Below, piece after piece: positions 1 to 6,098 of a DNA stretch of 7,146 nucleotides (position 1 is its first letter; each line of letters begins with the position of its first letter). The notes under the pieces were generated by a model. The model had not been told where the DNA came from and ran no database searches. It saw only the letters and a program-made list of their open reading frames with translations. The stretch is taken from assembly GCA_938004315.1 (NCBI GenBank), contig CALKWG010000449.1, forward strand, positions 1 through 7,146. Reading direction: 5' to 3'. The translations under genes were made by a program, and so were the position numbers. Origin of the DNA: an uncultured Spirochaetaceae bacterium. Lineage in GTDB: Bacteria; Spirochaetota; Spirochaetia; Treponematales; UBA12059.

Positions 1-552
1 ATCATCGAGCGGCGCTCCAAGGAGACCGGCTACCACGTGCAGCGCGTGTCGGAGTTCGCCAGGCTCCTGGCCCTGCTCTCGGGCCGGGGCGAGGCCGAGG
101 CCGAGCTCGTGGCCACGGCCAGCGCCGTGCACGACATAGGCAAGGTGGCCATACCCGATCAGGTGCTCAATAAGCCCGGCTCGCTCTCGGCCGACGAGTA
201 CGAGCTCATGAAGACCCACGCGTCGCAGGGCGGCGACATGCTGGCCTTCAGCGGCCGGGAGCTCTTCGTGGCCGCCGCCGCCATAGCCAGGCAGCACCAC
301 GAGCGCTGGGACGGTACCGGCTACCCCGCCGGGCTCGCCGGCGAAGCCATACATCCCTACGCGCGCATCGCGGCGCTGGCCGACGTCTTCGACGCGCTGA
401 CCAACGACCGGGTCTACCGCGCCGCCTGGACGGTCGACGCCGCGGTAGCCTATATTGAGGGCCAGTCCGGCGGCCAGTTCGAGCCCGCCTTAGTCGGGAG
501 CTTTATCGCGGAGCTCCCGTCCTTTCTGGAGATACGGCGCCGCTTAAGCTAA
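1..552 (+). CDS. HD-GYP domain cyclic-di-GMP phosphodiesterase, C-terminal part (5' end outside window)
   Basis: The reading frame is open from base 1, so the gene enters from the left and 183 residues are visible. Seen: the HD-GYP signature is complete. It has the first metal-ligand His at residue 12 (ETGYH), the HD pair at 44-45 in HDIGK, a His at 73 (MKTH), the HHE at 99-101, the GYP at 107-109 in DGTGYP, and an ALADVFDALTNDR helix with two Asp at 128 and 131. Known: such domains hydrolyse c-di-GMP to GMP in the cytoplasm, with two or three bound metals. They are often fused to receiver, GAF or PAS domains, and any such N-terminal sensor would lie upstream of this window. No ligand looks lost, so activity is expected. 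The stop lies 30 bases before galE and no terminator is visible between, so cotranscription is plausible. Family call firm; input signal unknown. Confidence 0.93.
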   Translation: MIERRSKETGYHVQRVSEFARLLALLSGRGEAEAELVATASAVHDIGKVAIPDQVLNKPGSLSADEYELMKTHASQGGDMLAFSGRELFVAAAAIARQHHERWDGTGYPAGLAGEAIHPYARIAALADVFDALTNDRVYRAAWTVDAAVAYIEGQSGGQFEPALVGSFIAELPSFLEIRRRLS

Positions 553-582
553 GCCCCCGCGGCGCGGAACGGAGCAGAACGT

Positions 583-1563
583 ATGAAGGTCCTAGTCATA
601 GGCGGCGCCGGCTATATAGGCAGCCACGTCGCCCTGGAGCTCAAGGAGCGCGGCCATAGCGTCACGGTCTTCGACAACCTCTCAAGCGGCGTCCGCGAGA
701 ACCTGCACGAGGGCTGCGCCTTCGTACAGGGCGACATCATGCGCCCCGACGAGCTCAAGGCCGCCCTGGCGGCCGGCTTCGACGCCGCGGTGCACCTGGC
801 GGCCTTCAAGGCCGCCGGCGAGTCCATGCTGGACCCGGGCAAGTACGCCGTCAACAACATCGCCGGCACCATCAACATCCTAAACGCCCTGGTCGAGGCC
901 GGCGTCAAGATCCTGGCCTTCTCTAGCTCCGCGGCGGTGTACGGCGAGCCTGAGTACCTGCCCATCGACGAGAGCCACCCCAAGAACCCCGAGAACTTCT
1001 ACGGCTTTACGAAGCTCGAGATCGAGCGCGTCCTGGCCTGGTACGACAAGCTTAAGGGCCTTCGCTACGCGGCGCTACGCTACTTCAACGCCGCCGGCTA
1101 CGATCCTCAGGGCCGCGTGAAAGGCCTTGAGCGCAACCCGGCCAACCTTCTGCCGGTGATCATGGAGGCCGCCGCCGGCATACGGCCGGAGCTTAAGGTC
1201 TTCGGCGACGACTACCCCACCAAGGACGGCACCGGCGTGCGCGATTACGTGCATGTGAGCGACCTGGCGGTCGCCCATGCCGCGGCCCTGGAGCGCCTGG
1301 CCGGCGGCGCGCCGAGCCTGGCGGTCAACTTAGGCTCGGAGGACGGGCTCTCGGTCTTCGAGATCCTGGAAGCCGCCCGCCGACTCACCGGCAAGAGCGT
1401 GCCGGCGACCGTCGTCGCGCGCCGCCCCGGTGACCCGGCCAAGCTCGTGGCCAGCTCGGCTCTGGCCCGCGAGCTCCTTGGCTGGGAGGCCAAGCTCTCC
1501 GACGTCGATACCCTGGTATCGAGCAGTTGGAAGGCCTACCGCAACGCCGGCTACGGCGCTTGA
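583..1563 (+). CDS. galE: UDP-glucose 4-epimerase
   Basis: GalE interconverts UDP-glucose and UDP-galactose in the cytosol with tightly bound NAD, feeding the Leloir pathway and glycan synthesis. This protein has 326 residues, close to the usual 325-340. Seen: Rossmann motif GGAGYIGSH at 7-15, acidic D31 ending the second strand (NAD ribose contact), HLAAFKAAGES at 71-81, SSSAAVYGE at 114-122 with S116 aligned to the catalytic Ser, Y140 and K144 of the YxxxK pair, RYFNAAG at 166-172, GTGVRDYVHVSDLA at 216-229 and the RRPGDPAKL C-terminal segment at 280-288. The ATG at 583 is preceded by GGAG at 571-574, eight bases away, and begins exactly at the nucleotide-binding fold. The position equivalent to E. 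coli Tyr299 appears to be Leu288, so UDP-GlcNAc/GalNAc epimerisation cannot be excluded. It follows the HD-GYP gene closely and is probably in the same transcript. Confidence 0.95.
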   Translation: MKVLVIGGAGYIGSHVALELKERGHSVTVFDNLSSGVRENLHEGCAFVQGDIMRPDELKAALAAGFDAAVHLAAFKAAGESMLDPGKYAVNNIAGTINILNALVEAGVKILAFSSSAAVYGEPEYLPIDESHPKNPENFYGFTKLEIERVLAWYDKLKGLRYAALRYFNAAGYDPQGRVKGLERNPANLLPVIMEAAAGIRPELKVFGDDYPTKDGTGVRDYVHVSDLAVAHAAALERLAGGAPSLAVNLGSEDGLSVFEILEAARRLTGKSVPATVVARRPGDPAKLVASSALARELLGWEAKLSDVDTLVSSSWKAYRNAGYGA

Positions 1564-1570
1564 TGAGCGG

Positions 1571-1595
1571 GCCGCCGCGCTTCAAGGCCGGCGGC
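1571..1595 (+). other. GC-rich inverted repeat between galE and the M20 gene
   Basis: Seven perfect G-C pairs join 1571-1577 (GCCGCCG) with 1589-1595 (CGGCGGC) across an 11-base loop, starting 7 bases after the galE stop. No T-run follows, so it is a weak intrinsic terminator at best. It could instead attenuate transcription or stabilise the galE 3' end. In such GC-rich DNA a short repeat like this may also be chance. Confidence 0.3.
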
Positions 1596-1622
1596 GCCTG
1601 AGCGTTCGCTTTCCGTCTACCT

Positions 1623-1631
1623 AAAGGAGGT
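1623..1631 (+). promoter_or_regulatory. Very strong ribosome binding site for the M20 peptidase
   Basis: AAAGGAGGT ends five bases before the ATG at 1637 and contains the full AAGGAGGT complement of the canonical 16S rRNA tail. It is the best Shine-Dalgarno in the window and fixes the start. It suggests that this gene is translated much more strongly than galE, whose site is only GGAG. Confidence 0.85.
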
Positions 1632-1636
1632 ACATC

Positions 1637-2869
1637 ATGGATAGCATCGATACGGTACTAGCGTACCTGGATAAGGCCGAGCCCGGCGTGATCGAGCTCG
1701 AGGAGCTCCTGACCGCCATCCCCGCCCTGGCGCCCGAGTCCGGCGGCGATGGCGAGTGGAAGAAGGCCCTGGCCCTGGAAGCCTGGCTCAAGAAGCGCGG
1801 CATCGTCGATATAGAGCGCCACGACGCGCCCGACGAGCGCGTCAGCGATAAGAAGCGGCCCAACCTGGTAGCCACGATCAAGGGCAAGAAACCGGGCAAG
1901 CGGCTCTGGGTCATGGCCCATACCGATGTGGTGCCCGAGGGCGACCGCTCGCTGTGGGAGACCGAGCCCTTCAAGGCCACGGTCAGAGGCGGCCGCATCT
2001 ACGGCCGCGGCGTCGAGGACAACCAGCAGGGCCTCGTCTCGTCGGTCTTCGCCGCCCTGGCCCTGGTCGAGAACGGCGTCGTCCCCGAGCATGACGTAAA
2101 GCTCCTCTTCGTCGCCGACGAGGAGTTCGGCTCGGTCTACGGCATCCAGTGGCTCCTGGCCAATCGTTCGCTCTTCGAGAAGGACGACCTCATCATCATC
2201 CCCGACGGCGGTAAGCCCGACGGCAGCGAGATAGAGACGGCGGAGAAGAACATCTGCTGGCTTAAGGTTACCGCCCATGGCAAGCAATGCCACGCCTCGC
2301 GGCCCGACGACGGCGCCAACGCCTTCCTAGCCAACTGCGAGCTGGCCCTGGTACTGCATCGCATGGAGGACGAGGTCTTCACCGACCGCGACCCCATCTT
2401 CGACCCGCCGCGCTCGACGATTACCCCGACTAAGAAGGACGCCAACGTCCCCAACATCAACACCGTGCCCGCCGCCGATACCTTCTATCTGGACATGCGC
2501 GTGCTGCCGCAGTATTCGGTGAAATACGTGGTCGATGAATGCCGAAAGCGCATGGACGAGGTGGGCAAGAAGTACCGCGTTAACTTTAACTACGAGATCG
2601 TGCAGGAGAACGAGAGCCCCGCCACCCCGACGGATGCGCCGGTCGTGACGCTCTTAGCCCGCGCGGTCGAGAAGACCTACGGCGTCAAAGGCAAGGCGGT
2701 GGGCATCGGCGGCGGCACCGTCGGCGCGTACCTGCGCAAGGCCGGCTTCCCCTGCGTCGTGTGGAGCCGTCAGGACGAGACCATGCACGCTCCCAACGAG
2801 TACGCCAAGATAGAGAACATCATAGGGGACGCCAAGGTCTTCGCGCGTATGATGCTCGCTGAGCGCTAG
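1637..2869 (+). CDS. M20 family metallopeptidase / amidohydrolase (ArgE-DapE-like)
   Basis: A 410-residue cytoplasmic zinc hydrolase. Known: M20 enzymes use a two-metal centre to cleave amide bonds in dipeptides, N-acyl amino acids or succinyl-diaminopimelate. Seen: H95 and D97 in MAHTDVVP, bridging D128 in YGRGVEDNQQG, the catalytic E162 and adjacent ligand E163 in VADEEFGS, D190 in IPDGG, the dimerisation-lid segment HGKQCHASRPDDGANA at 214-229, and the last ligand H384 in HAPNE. All expected ligands are present. Phrases such as ALAPESGGDGE, FDPPRSTITPTKKDANVPN and the GIGGGTVGAYLRKAGFP block resemble a subgroup usually annotated only as M20 metallo-hydrolase or, doubtfully, as a diaminopimelate enzyme. 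Substrate cannot be read from sequence. It has no signal peptide. Its stop codon shares CTAG with the stop of the opposing gene. The start is set by the strong SD. Neighbouring lytic transglycosylase and lipoprotein genes make a cell-wall peptide role possible, but that is only inference. Confidence 0.93.
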   Translation: MDSIDTVLAYLDKAEPGVIELEELLTAIPALAPESGGDGEWKKALALEAWLKKRGIVDIERHDAPDERVSDKKRPNLVATIKGKKPGKRLWVMAHTDVVPEGDRSLWETEPFKATVRGGRIYGRGVEDNQQGLVSSVFAALALVENGVVPEHDVKLLFVADEEFGSVYGIQWLLANRSLFEKDDLIIIPDGGKPDGSEIETAEKNICWLKVTAHGKQCHASRPDDGANAFLANCELALVLHRMEDEVFTDRDPIFDPPRSTITPTKKDANVPNINTVPAADTFYLDMRVLPQYSVKYVVDECRKRMDEVGKKYRVNFNYEIVQENESPATPTDAPVVTLLARAVEKTYGVKGKAVGIGGGTVGAYLRKAGFPCVVWSRQDETMHAPNEYAKIENIIGDAKVFARMMLAER

Positions 2870-3741
2870 TCGATAAATACGAAGACGAGCTTGCCTTGGC
2901 GCAGGAGCTCGCGGTTGGCGCCCTCCGAGAGTATGCGGAGGGCGTCTTCGCGCGCTATGACCGGGTCGGTGCGCAGGCTCCCGAAGACGCCGGTGGCCAT
3001 GATGCGCAGCGGGTCGGCGCCGGCCCGCCGTTCGATGGCGGGGTCGTCCACGCCGAACGCGTAGGCGACCGGGAGCGCGGACGTCGCCGCGCCGGGCTCC
3101 ATCCTCGATTGCTCGAAGATCAGGTTCATGCGATCGTCCCAGAGCTTAGGTAGGACGGCGGGAGCCGCCCGCTCCTCGCGCCGCTCGCCGCGTACGGGAA
3201 GGGCGCCGCTTAGATAGATCACGATGCCGGTGTAAGGGCGGCTCGGCGTGAAGCCTATGGCCGGAGGCGCCTCGGATGCCCGCCCGTGGCCGGCGAAGAG
3301 CCCCGCGAGCGAGCCCAAGCTCCAGGCGTAGCGCGCCTCGTAGAAGCGCAGGTCGCGGCTCAGCGCCGAGCGGACGCGCCGGCCTCCCTCGAGGTAATCG
3401 TGGAAGGCCGCCTGCTCGATCATCCCCGCCGCCAAGCCGTCGCCCACGTTGCGGTACGAATCTAGGGTGATCTTGAGAAGCTCGGGCTCGGCTAGGACCG
3501 GCGCCAGGCGTTCGACCGCCCGCTCGGCCTCCGCCCGGCCGGAAGGCAGGCGCAGACCGGCGGCTACTAGGTCCAGGCTGAGCTCGGCGACGAGCTCGCC
3601 GCTTACCCAATCGAGCGTCGCGCTGAAGCGCATGGCCGAGCGGTAGAGCGCGTCCTGGGCGCCGGCGGGCGCGGCCAAGGCGAGCGCCGAGCCTAGGACC
3701 AAGGCGAGTTTCGATATGCGTCGTCGTATTGACCGGCTCAT
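2866..3741 (-). CDS. Secreted protein of uncertain family, possibly FlgT/LPP20-like C-terminal region
   Basis: The predicted product is 291 residues from the ATG at 3741. A GTG one codon upstream (3744) is an alternative start. Seen: an Arg/Lys-rich N-terminus, a hydrophobic stretch of about 13 residues and a PAGA-QD signal peptidase I site near residue 28, so it is exported; no Cys is available for lipidation. The mature part has a helical-looking N-terminal half. A C-terminal half follows: YTGIVIYLSGALP (about 170-182), LPKLWDD (197-203), then ATGVFG with TDPVIAREDALRIL (about 249-271) and a final hydrophobic strand. That C-terminal pattern recalls LPP20/FlgT-like envelope proteins of flagellated or diderm bacteria. 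This is my pattern recognition, not a search result, and the function is unknown. Its start overlaps the MltD-like stop as TGATG, indicating translational coupling, and no strong SD precedes it. Confidence 0.85.
   Translation of the reverse strand: MSRSIRRRISKLALVLGSALALAAPAGAQDALYRSAMRFSATLDWVSGELVAELSLDLVAAGLRLPSGRAEAERAVERLAPVLAEPELLKITLDSYRNVGDGLAAGMIEQAAFHDYLEGGRRVRSALSRDLRFYEARYAWSLGSLAGLFAGHGRASEAPPAIGFTPSRPYTGIVIYLSGALPVRGERREERAAPAVLPKLWDDRMNLIFEQSRMEPGAATSALPVAYAFGVDDPAIERRAGADPLRIMATGVFGSLRTDPVIAREDALRILSEGANRELLRQGKLVFVFID
2919..2944 (+). terminator. Candidate terminator hairpin for the M20 transcript, inside the opposing gene
   Basis: A perfect nine-base-pair inverted repeat (CGCCCTCCG at 2919-2927, CGGAGGGCG at 2936-2944) encloses an eight-base loop, AGAGTATG. 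A G-U and a G-C pair can be added at the base (2917-2918 with 2945-2946). It lies about 50 bases after the M20 stop and is followed on the plus strand by TCTTCG, a poor T-tract. It overlaps codons of the minus-strand gene (the ALRILSEGA region), so it could also be a coding coincidence. Confidence 0.4.
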
Positions 3742-5090
3742 CACTCTAGTATCGGCACGTTCAGCGTCGCGCCTTCGCGCAAGACGCCGTTCAGGTTCAT
3801 GCCGTTCTTCTCCGCCAGGAGCTCAGGCTGTACGCCGTAGGCCAGCGAGATGCTCCAGAGCGTGTCGCCCTTGGCGACGACGTGGCTGCCGCCCCAGCGA
3901 AGCTCGTCGTGCGGCCGTTTGGCCGCGCTATAGGGCCCGACGTCCTTGAAGGCCGGTATGGCGATGCTCTGCCCCAGCCGTATCCTGTCGGGGTTCAGGC
4001 CGGGATTGAGCTTAGCGATCATGGCTACGGTAACCCCGTAGTGCCTGGCCAAGGCCGAGACCGTGTCGCCCGACTGCACCTTGTGCATATAGACGTTCAC
4101 CAGGCGCTCGCGCGAGGCGATGGCCGCCGCCGCCGCCTCGGCGCGGTCGGGGGGGAGCTTAATAAGGTGCGGCCGGTCCGGCGGCGTTATGCCGTAGAGG
4201 AGCTCGGCGTTGGCGCGCTTCAGCGCGTCGGCGTCCATGCCGGCCGCCTCCGCCAGCATGCCCAAGTCCACCGGCCTGTCTACCTTCACGGTAGCCCATT
4301 GGGCCGGCTCGGGCCATCCCAGGTCGATGCCGTTGCGGCCGGCGTGCATGGCTACCCAGGCCACGGCCAGGAACTTCGGCACGTAGCTCCGGGTCTCGGC
4401 TGGTATGAGCTGGCGCTCCCGTAGGACCCAATAGTCGCGGACGCCGCCGGCCGCGGCTATGGCCCGGTCCATGGCGCCGGCGCCGCAGTTGTAGGCCGCT
4501 ATAGCCAGGAGCCAGTCGCCGAAGCGATCGTAGTTCCACTGGAGCTTGCGCAGGGCGCCGTCGGTGCTCTTCATGAAGTCGCGCCGCTCGTCCACCCAGT
4601 CGTCGATGCGCATATTATAGCCGGCTATGCTGTTGCGCATGAACTGCCAGAGCCCCGTGGCGCCGGACTTGCTGACGGCCTTAGGCAGGTATTCCGATTC
4701 GATGAACGGCAGGTAGAACAGCTCCTCGGGAAGGCCGTAGAAGCGTATGCGCTCCATCACGAAGGCGGCGTAGGGCTCCGAGCGGCGTTGCACCGCCCGG
4801 ATCCAGGAGGAGCCGCCGGGGCTCAGGTACAGCTCGCGGAAACGTTCGAACTGAGGCTCGCCGAAGGGCATGGGCAGGGCGTAGCGCTCGGGGCCGGCGT
4901 GATGGCGCAGCGAGGGGACGGCTTCGGCCGCCGCCTGATCGGAGCGGAGCGGCCGGTCGGCGAGCGCCGGGTCGGCGAGCGCCGGGTCGGCGACCGCCGG
5001 CGCGACGGCCAGGCAGAGCGCGAACGCCGCCGCCGTATGCCGCGCCCTTATTGAAGCTTCTCGCCGAAGTAGATGCCGGCCCATTCCCAC
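3741..5090 (-). CDS. mltD: MltD-like membrane/periplasmic lytic murein transglycosylase with LysM modules
   Basis: Known: this family cleaves the MurNAc-GlcNAc bond of peptidoglycan to give 1,6-anhydroMurNAc ends, in the periplasm. From the GTG at 5090 the protein has 449 residues. Seen in order: basic N-terminus with a hydrophobic core (about 19-34) and a likely AVA-D cleavage after residue 34; a short Asp-Pro-Ala-Leu-Ala repeat (35-48); the SLT domain (about 120-225) with catalytic Glu131 in LPFIESEY, SGATGLWQFM at 142-151 and AAYNCGAG at 198-205; a degenerate LysM-like module (267-319) typical of MltD; then two good LysM modules with SGDTVSALARHYGV and KGDTLWSISLAYGV (334-379 and 403-446). 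It has no convincing lipobox. The start is nested 43 bases into the preceding lipoprotein gene: GAGGTG at 5104-5099 lies eight bases before the GTG, and an ATG two codons later (5084) is the alternative. No ATG, GTG or TTG in frame lies nearer the signal core. It is the middle gene of a three-gene operon. Confidence 0.93.
   Translation of the reverse strand: MGMGRHLLRREASIRARHTAAAFALCLAVAPAVADPALADPALADRPLRSDQAAAEAVPSLRHHAGPERYALPMPFGEPQFERFRELYLSPGGSSWIRAVQRRSEPYAAFVMERIRFYGLPEELFYLPFIESEYLPKAVSKSGATGLWQFMRNSIAGYNMRIDDWVDERRDFMKSTDGALRKLQWNYDRFGDWLLAIAAYNCGAGAMDRAIAAAGGVRDYWVLRERQLIPAETRSYVPKFLAVAWVAMHAGRNGIDLGWPEPAQWATVKVDRPVDLGMLAEAAGMDADALKRANAELLYGITPPDRPHLIKLPPDRAEAAAAAIASRERLVNVYMHKVQSGDTVSALARHYGVTVAMIAKLNPGLNPDRIRLGQSIAIPAFKDVGPYSAAKRPHDELRWGGSHVVAKGDTLWSISLAYGVQPELLAEKNGMNLNGVLREGATLNVPILE
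4956..5000 (-). repeat. Three tandem 15-bp repeats just after the transglycosylase signal peptide
   Basis: The plus-strand unit GTCGGCGAGCGCCGG occurs at 4956-4970 and 4971-4985 exactly, and at 4986-5000 with one substitution. Being a multiple of three, it encodes repeated Ala-Asp-Pro-Ala-Leu directly after the predicted signal peptidase site, so copy-number change would alter linker length without shifting frame. It also duplicates the small-x-small cleavage context (AVAD, ALAD, ALAD). Confidence 0.85.
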
Positions 5091-6091
5091 CGCCCATGCA
5101 CCTCGGGGTCCGCGGGGAAGTTCACCTTGCGGAAGTAGAGGTACCAAATAGAGATGCGCTCGGTCCAACCCCAGGTGCGCAGGAAGGCCTCTTGGGCGTT
5201 CGAGGACGGGTCGAGCGCGTCGGAGAAGAAGATGCGGCCGCCGGACATGAAGACGCCGAAGTCGAAGAGCACCTGGGAGTTGCCCGAATCCAGGTCCTGA
5301 TGCCAGTCCATGGCGAAGAAGCCCACGCCCGCCCGGAGCCGCGACAGGGCGCGCGTGTTGCCCGTAGCCAAGGCCTGCTTGACCACCTCGACCAACCTAT
5401 CCAGGCTCTCGTAGGTCCAGGTCTTGGGTATCGTGGCCAGGTCGATGAAGGTGCGGGCGTAGCGCACCGCGTCGGGGCGGCCGGGCACCTCGGCGGCGAA
5501 GGCCGGGAGGAAGCGCCGGTAGGCGTCCAGCGCGGCGTCCCACTCGCCCAACTGCTCGTGCTCCGTTCCCATGAGGAAGAGCTCGGCGCCCAGGTCTATC
5601 TTGTCGGGGAACCGGGCGATGAGCTCCCGGCGGTATTCGATGCGGCGCTCAGGGTCGTCCTCGAGCGCGAGGAGGCGGCGCAGGCAGGCGTAATGTATGG
5701 ATTCGCCGTTGACGATGAGGTCGGCGTAGTTCTTCAGGATGCGCTCGTAGTACCGGATGGCCACCGCCTCGGCGCCTTGGCGCGAGTGGGCCCACGCGAT
5801 GGTCAGGAGGTGCATCGCGTTGTAGGGACCGTCGGGCCGCGATCGGACCTCCTCGGACAGGAGGGTCGTCAGCCGCCCGTAATCCTCCCGGGCGCCCATG
5901 TCCGCGGCCAGCTTCTGGATGACCGCGAAACGCTCCTCCTCCGATCCCTCGGACGCGTCCAGGAGGCCGAAGAGCAGCCTGAGCGACTCGCCGTTCGCCT
6001 TCGGCCCGCTTAGGTAGTAATCCCTGGGCGACGAGCACGACGCCGCGGCGAGGGCGGCCAAAAAAACGGCGGCTTGTGGGGCGAATCGCAT
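5048..6091 (-). CDS. Lipoprotein with TPR-like helical repeats
   Basis: The product is 347 residues. Seen: a short signal peptide MRFAPQAAVFLAALAAAS ending at Cys19 in a loose lipobox (AASC), followed by SSPRDYY with Asp at position +5 rather than +2. This predicts a lipid-anchored envelope protein, probably released from the inner membrane if Lol rules apply. The body is helical. TPR-like pairs appear around 92-125 (Trp/Ala-rich, ending YYERILKNYAD) and 168-198 (LFLMGTEHEQLGEWDAALDAYRRFLP). The C-terminal 40 residues are rich in aromatics (WGWTERISIWYLYFRKV, then RWEWAGIYFGE) and look like a distinct capping element. Known: TPR lipoproteins commonly scaffold cell-wall enzymes. Inferred: it may position the transglycosylase encoded next, whose start lies inside this gene. 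No SD precedes the ATG; the predicted transcript begins at or one base before it. I do not recognise a named family. Confidence 0.88.
   Translation of the reverse strand: MRFAPQAAVFLAALAAASCSSPRDYYLSGPKANGESLRLLFGLLDASEGSEEERFAVIQKLAADMGAREDYGRLTTLLSEEVRSRPDGPYNAMHLLTIAWAHSRQGAEAVAIRYYERILKNYADLIVNGESIHYACLRRLLALEDDPERRIEYRRELIARFPDKIDLGAELFLMGTEHEQLGEWDAALDAYRRFLPAFAAEVPGRPDAVRYARTFIDLATIPKTWTYESLDRLVEVVKQALATGNTRALSRLRAGVGFFAMDWHQDLDSGNSQVLFDFGVFMSGGRIFFSDALDPSSNAQEAFLRTWGWTERISIWYLYFRKVNFPADPEVHGRWEWAGIYFGEKLQ
5099..5104 (-). promoter_or_regulatory. Ribosome binding site that favours the GTG start of the transglycosylase
   Basis: On the minus strand GAGGTG (5104 down to 5099) stands eight bases before the GTG at 5090-5088 and fourteen before the ATG at 5084. 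The spacing favours GTG. The site lies within the coding sequence of the preceding lipoprotein. Confidence 0.5.
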
Positions 6092-6098
6092 CGTTCGG

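Noticed and set aside
1658..2293. A 211-codon open frame on the minus strand within the M20 gene.
   Set aside because: The plus-strand protein carries every M20 active-site motif across this stretch. The antisense product is low in complexity (repeated Asp/Leu/Gly) and has no SD or promoter that I can see.
3882..4424. A 180-codon open frame on the plus strand opposite the LysM modules.
   Set aside because: The minus strand encodes clear LysM motifs here; the antisense translation is compositionally biased and motif-free.
5040..5056. An ATA start for the transglycosylase overlapping the TAA of the lipoprotein gene (CAATAAGG).
   Set aside because: ATA initiation is very rare, no good SD is placed for it, and the remaining n-region would be short; GTG 5090 with GAGGTG explains the start better.
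4980..5090. Possible lipobox (FALC) in the transglycosylase signal peptide, which would make it a lipoprotein like E. coli MltD.
   Set aside because: The residue before Cys is Leu rather than Gly, Ala or Ser, and a good AVA-D signal peptidase I site follows, so cleavage without lipidation is more likely.
4681..5097. An alternative minus-strand frame starting at ATG 5097 between the lipoprotein and the transglycosylase.
   Set aside because: Its translation is an Arg/Gly/Pro-rich frameshifted reading of the transglycosylase N-terminus and SLT region. It has no signal peptide and ends inside the catalytic domain.
5051..6013. A 320-codon open frame on the plus strand opposite the TPR lipoprotein.
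   Set aside because: It is a mirror frame of a GC-rich gene, full of Val/Gly/Arg/Glu without motifs, while the minus-strand product has a lipobox signal peptide, helical repeats and a matching promoter.
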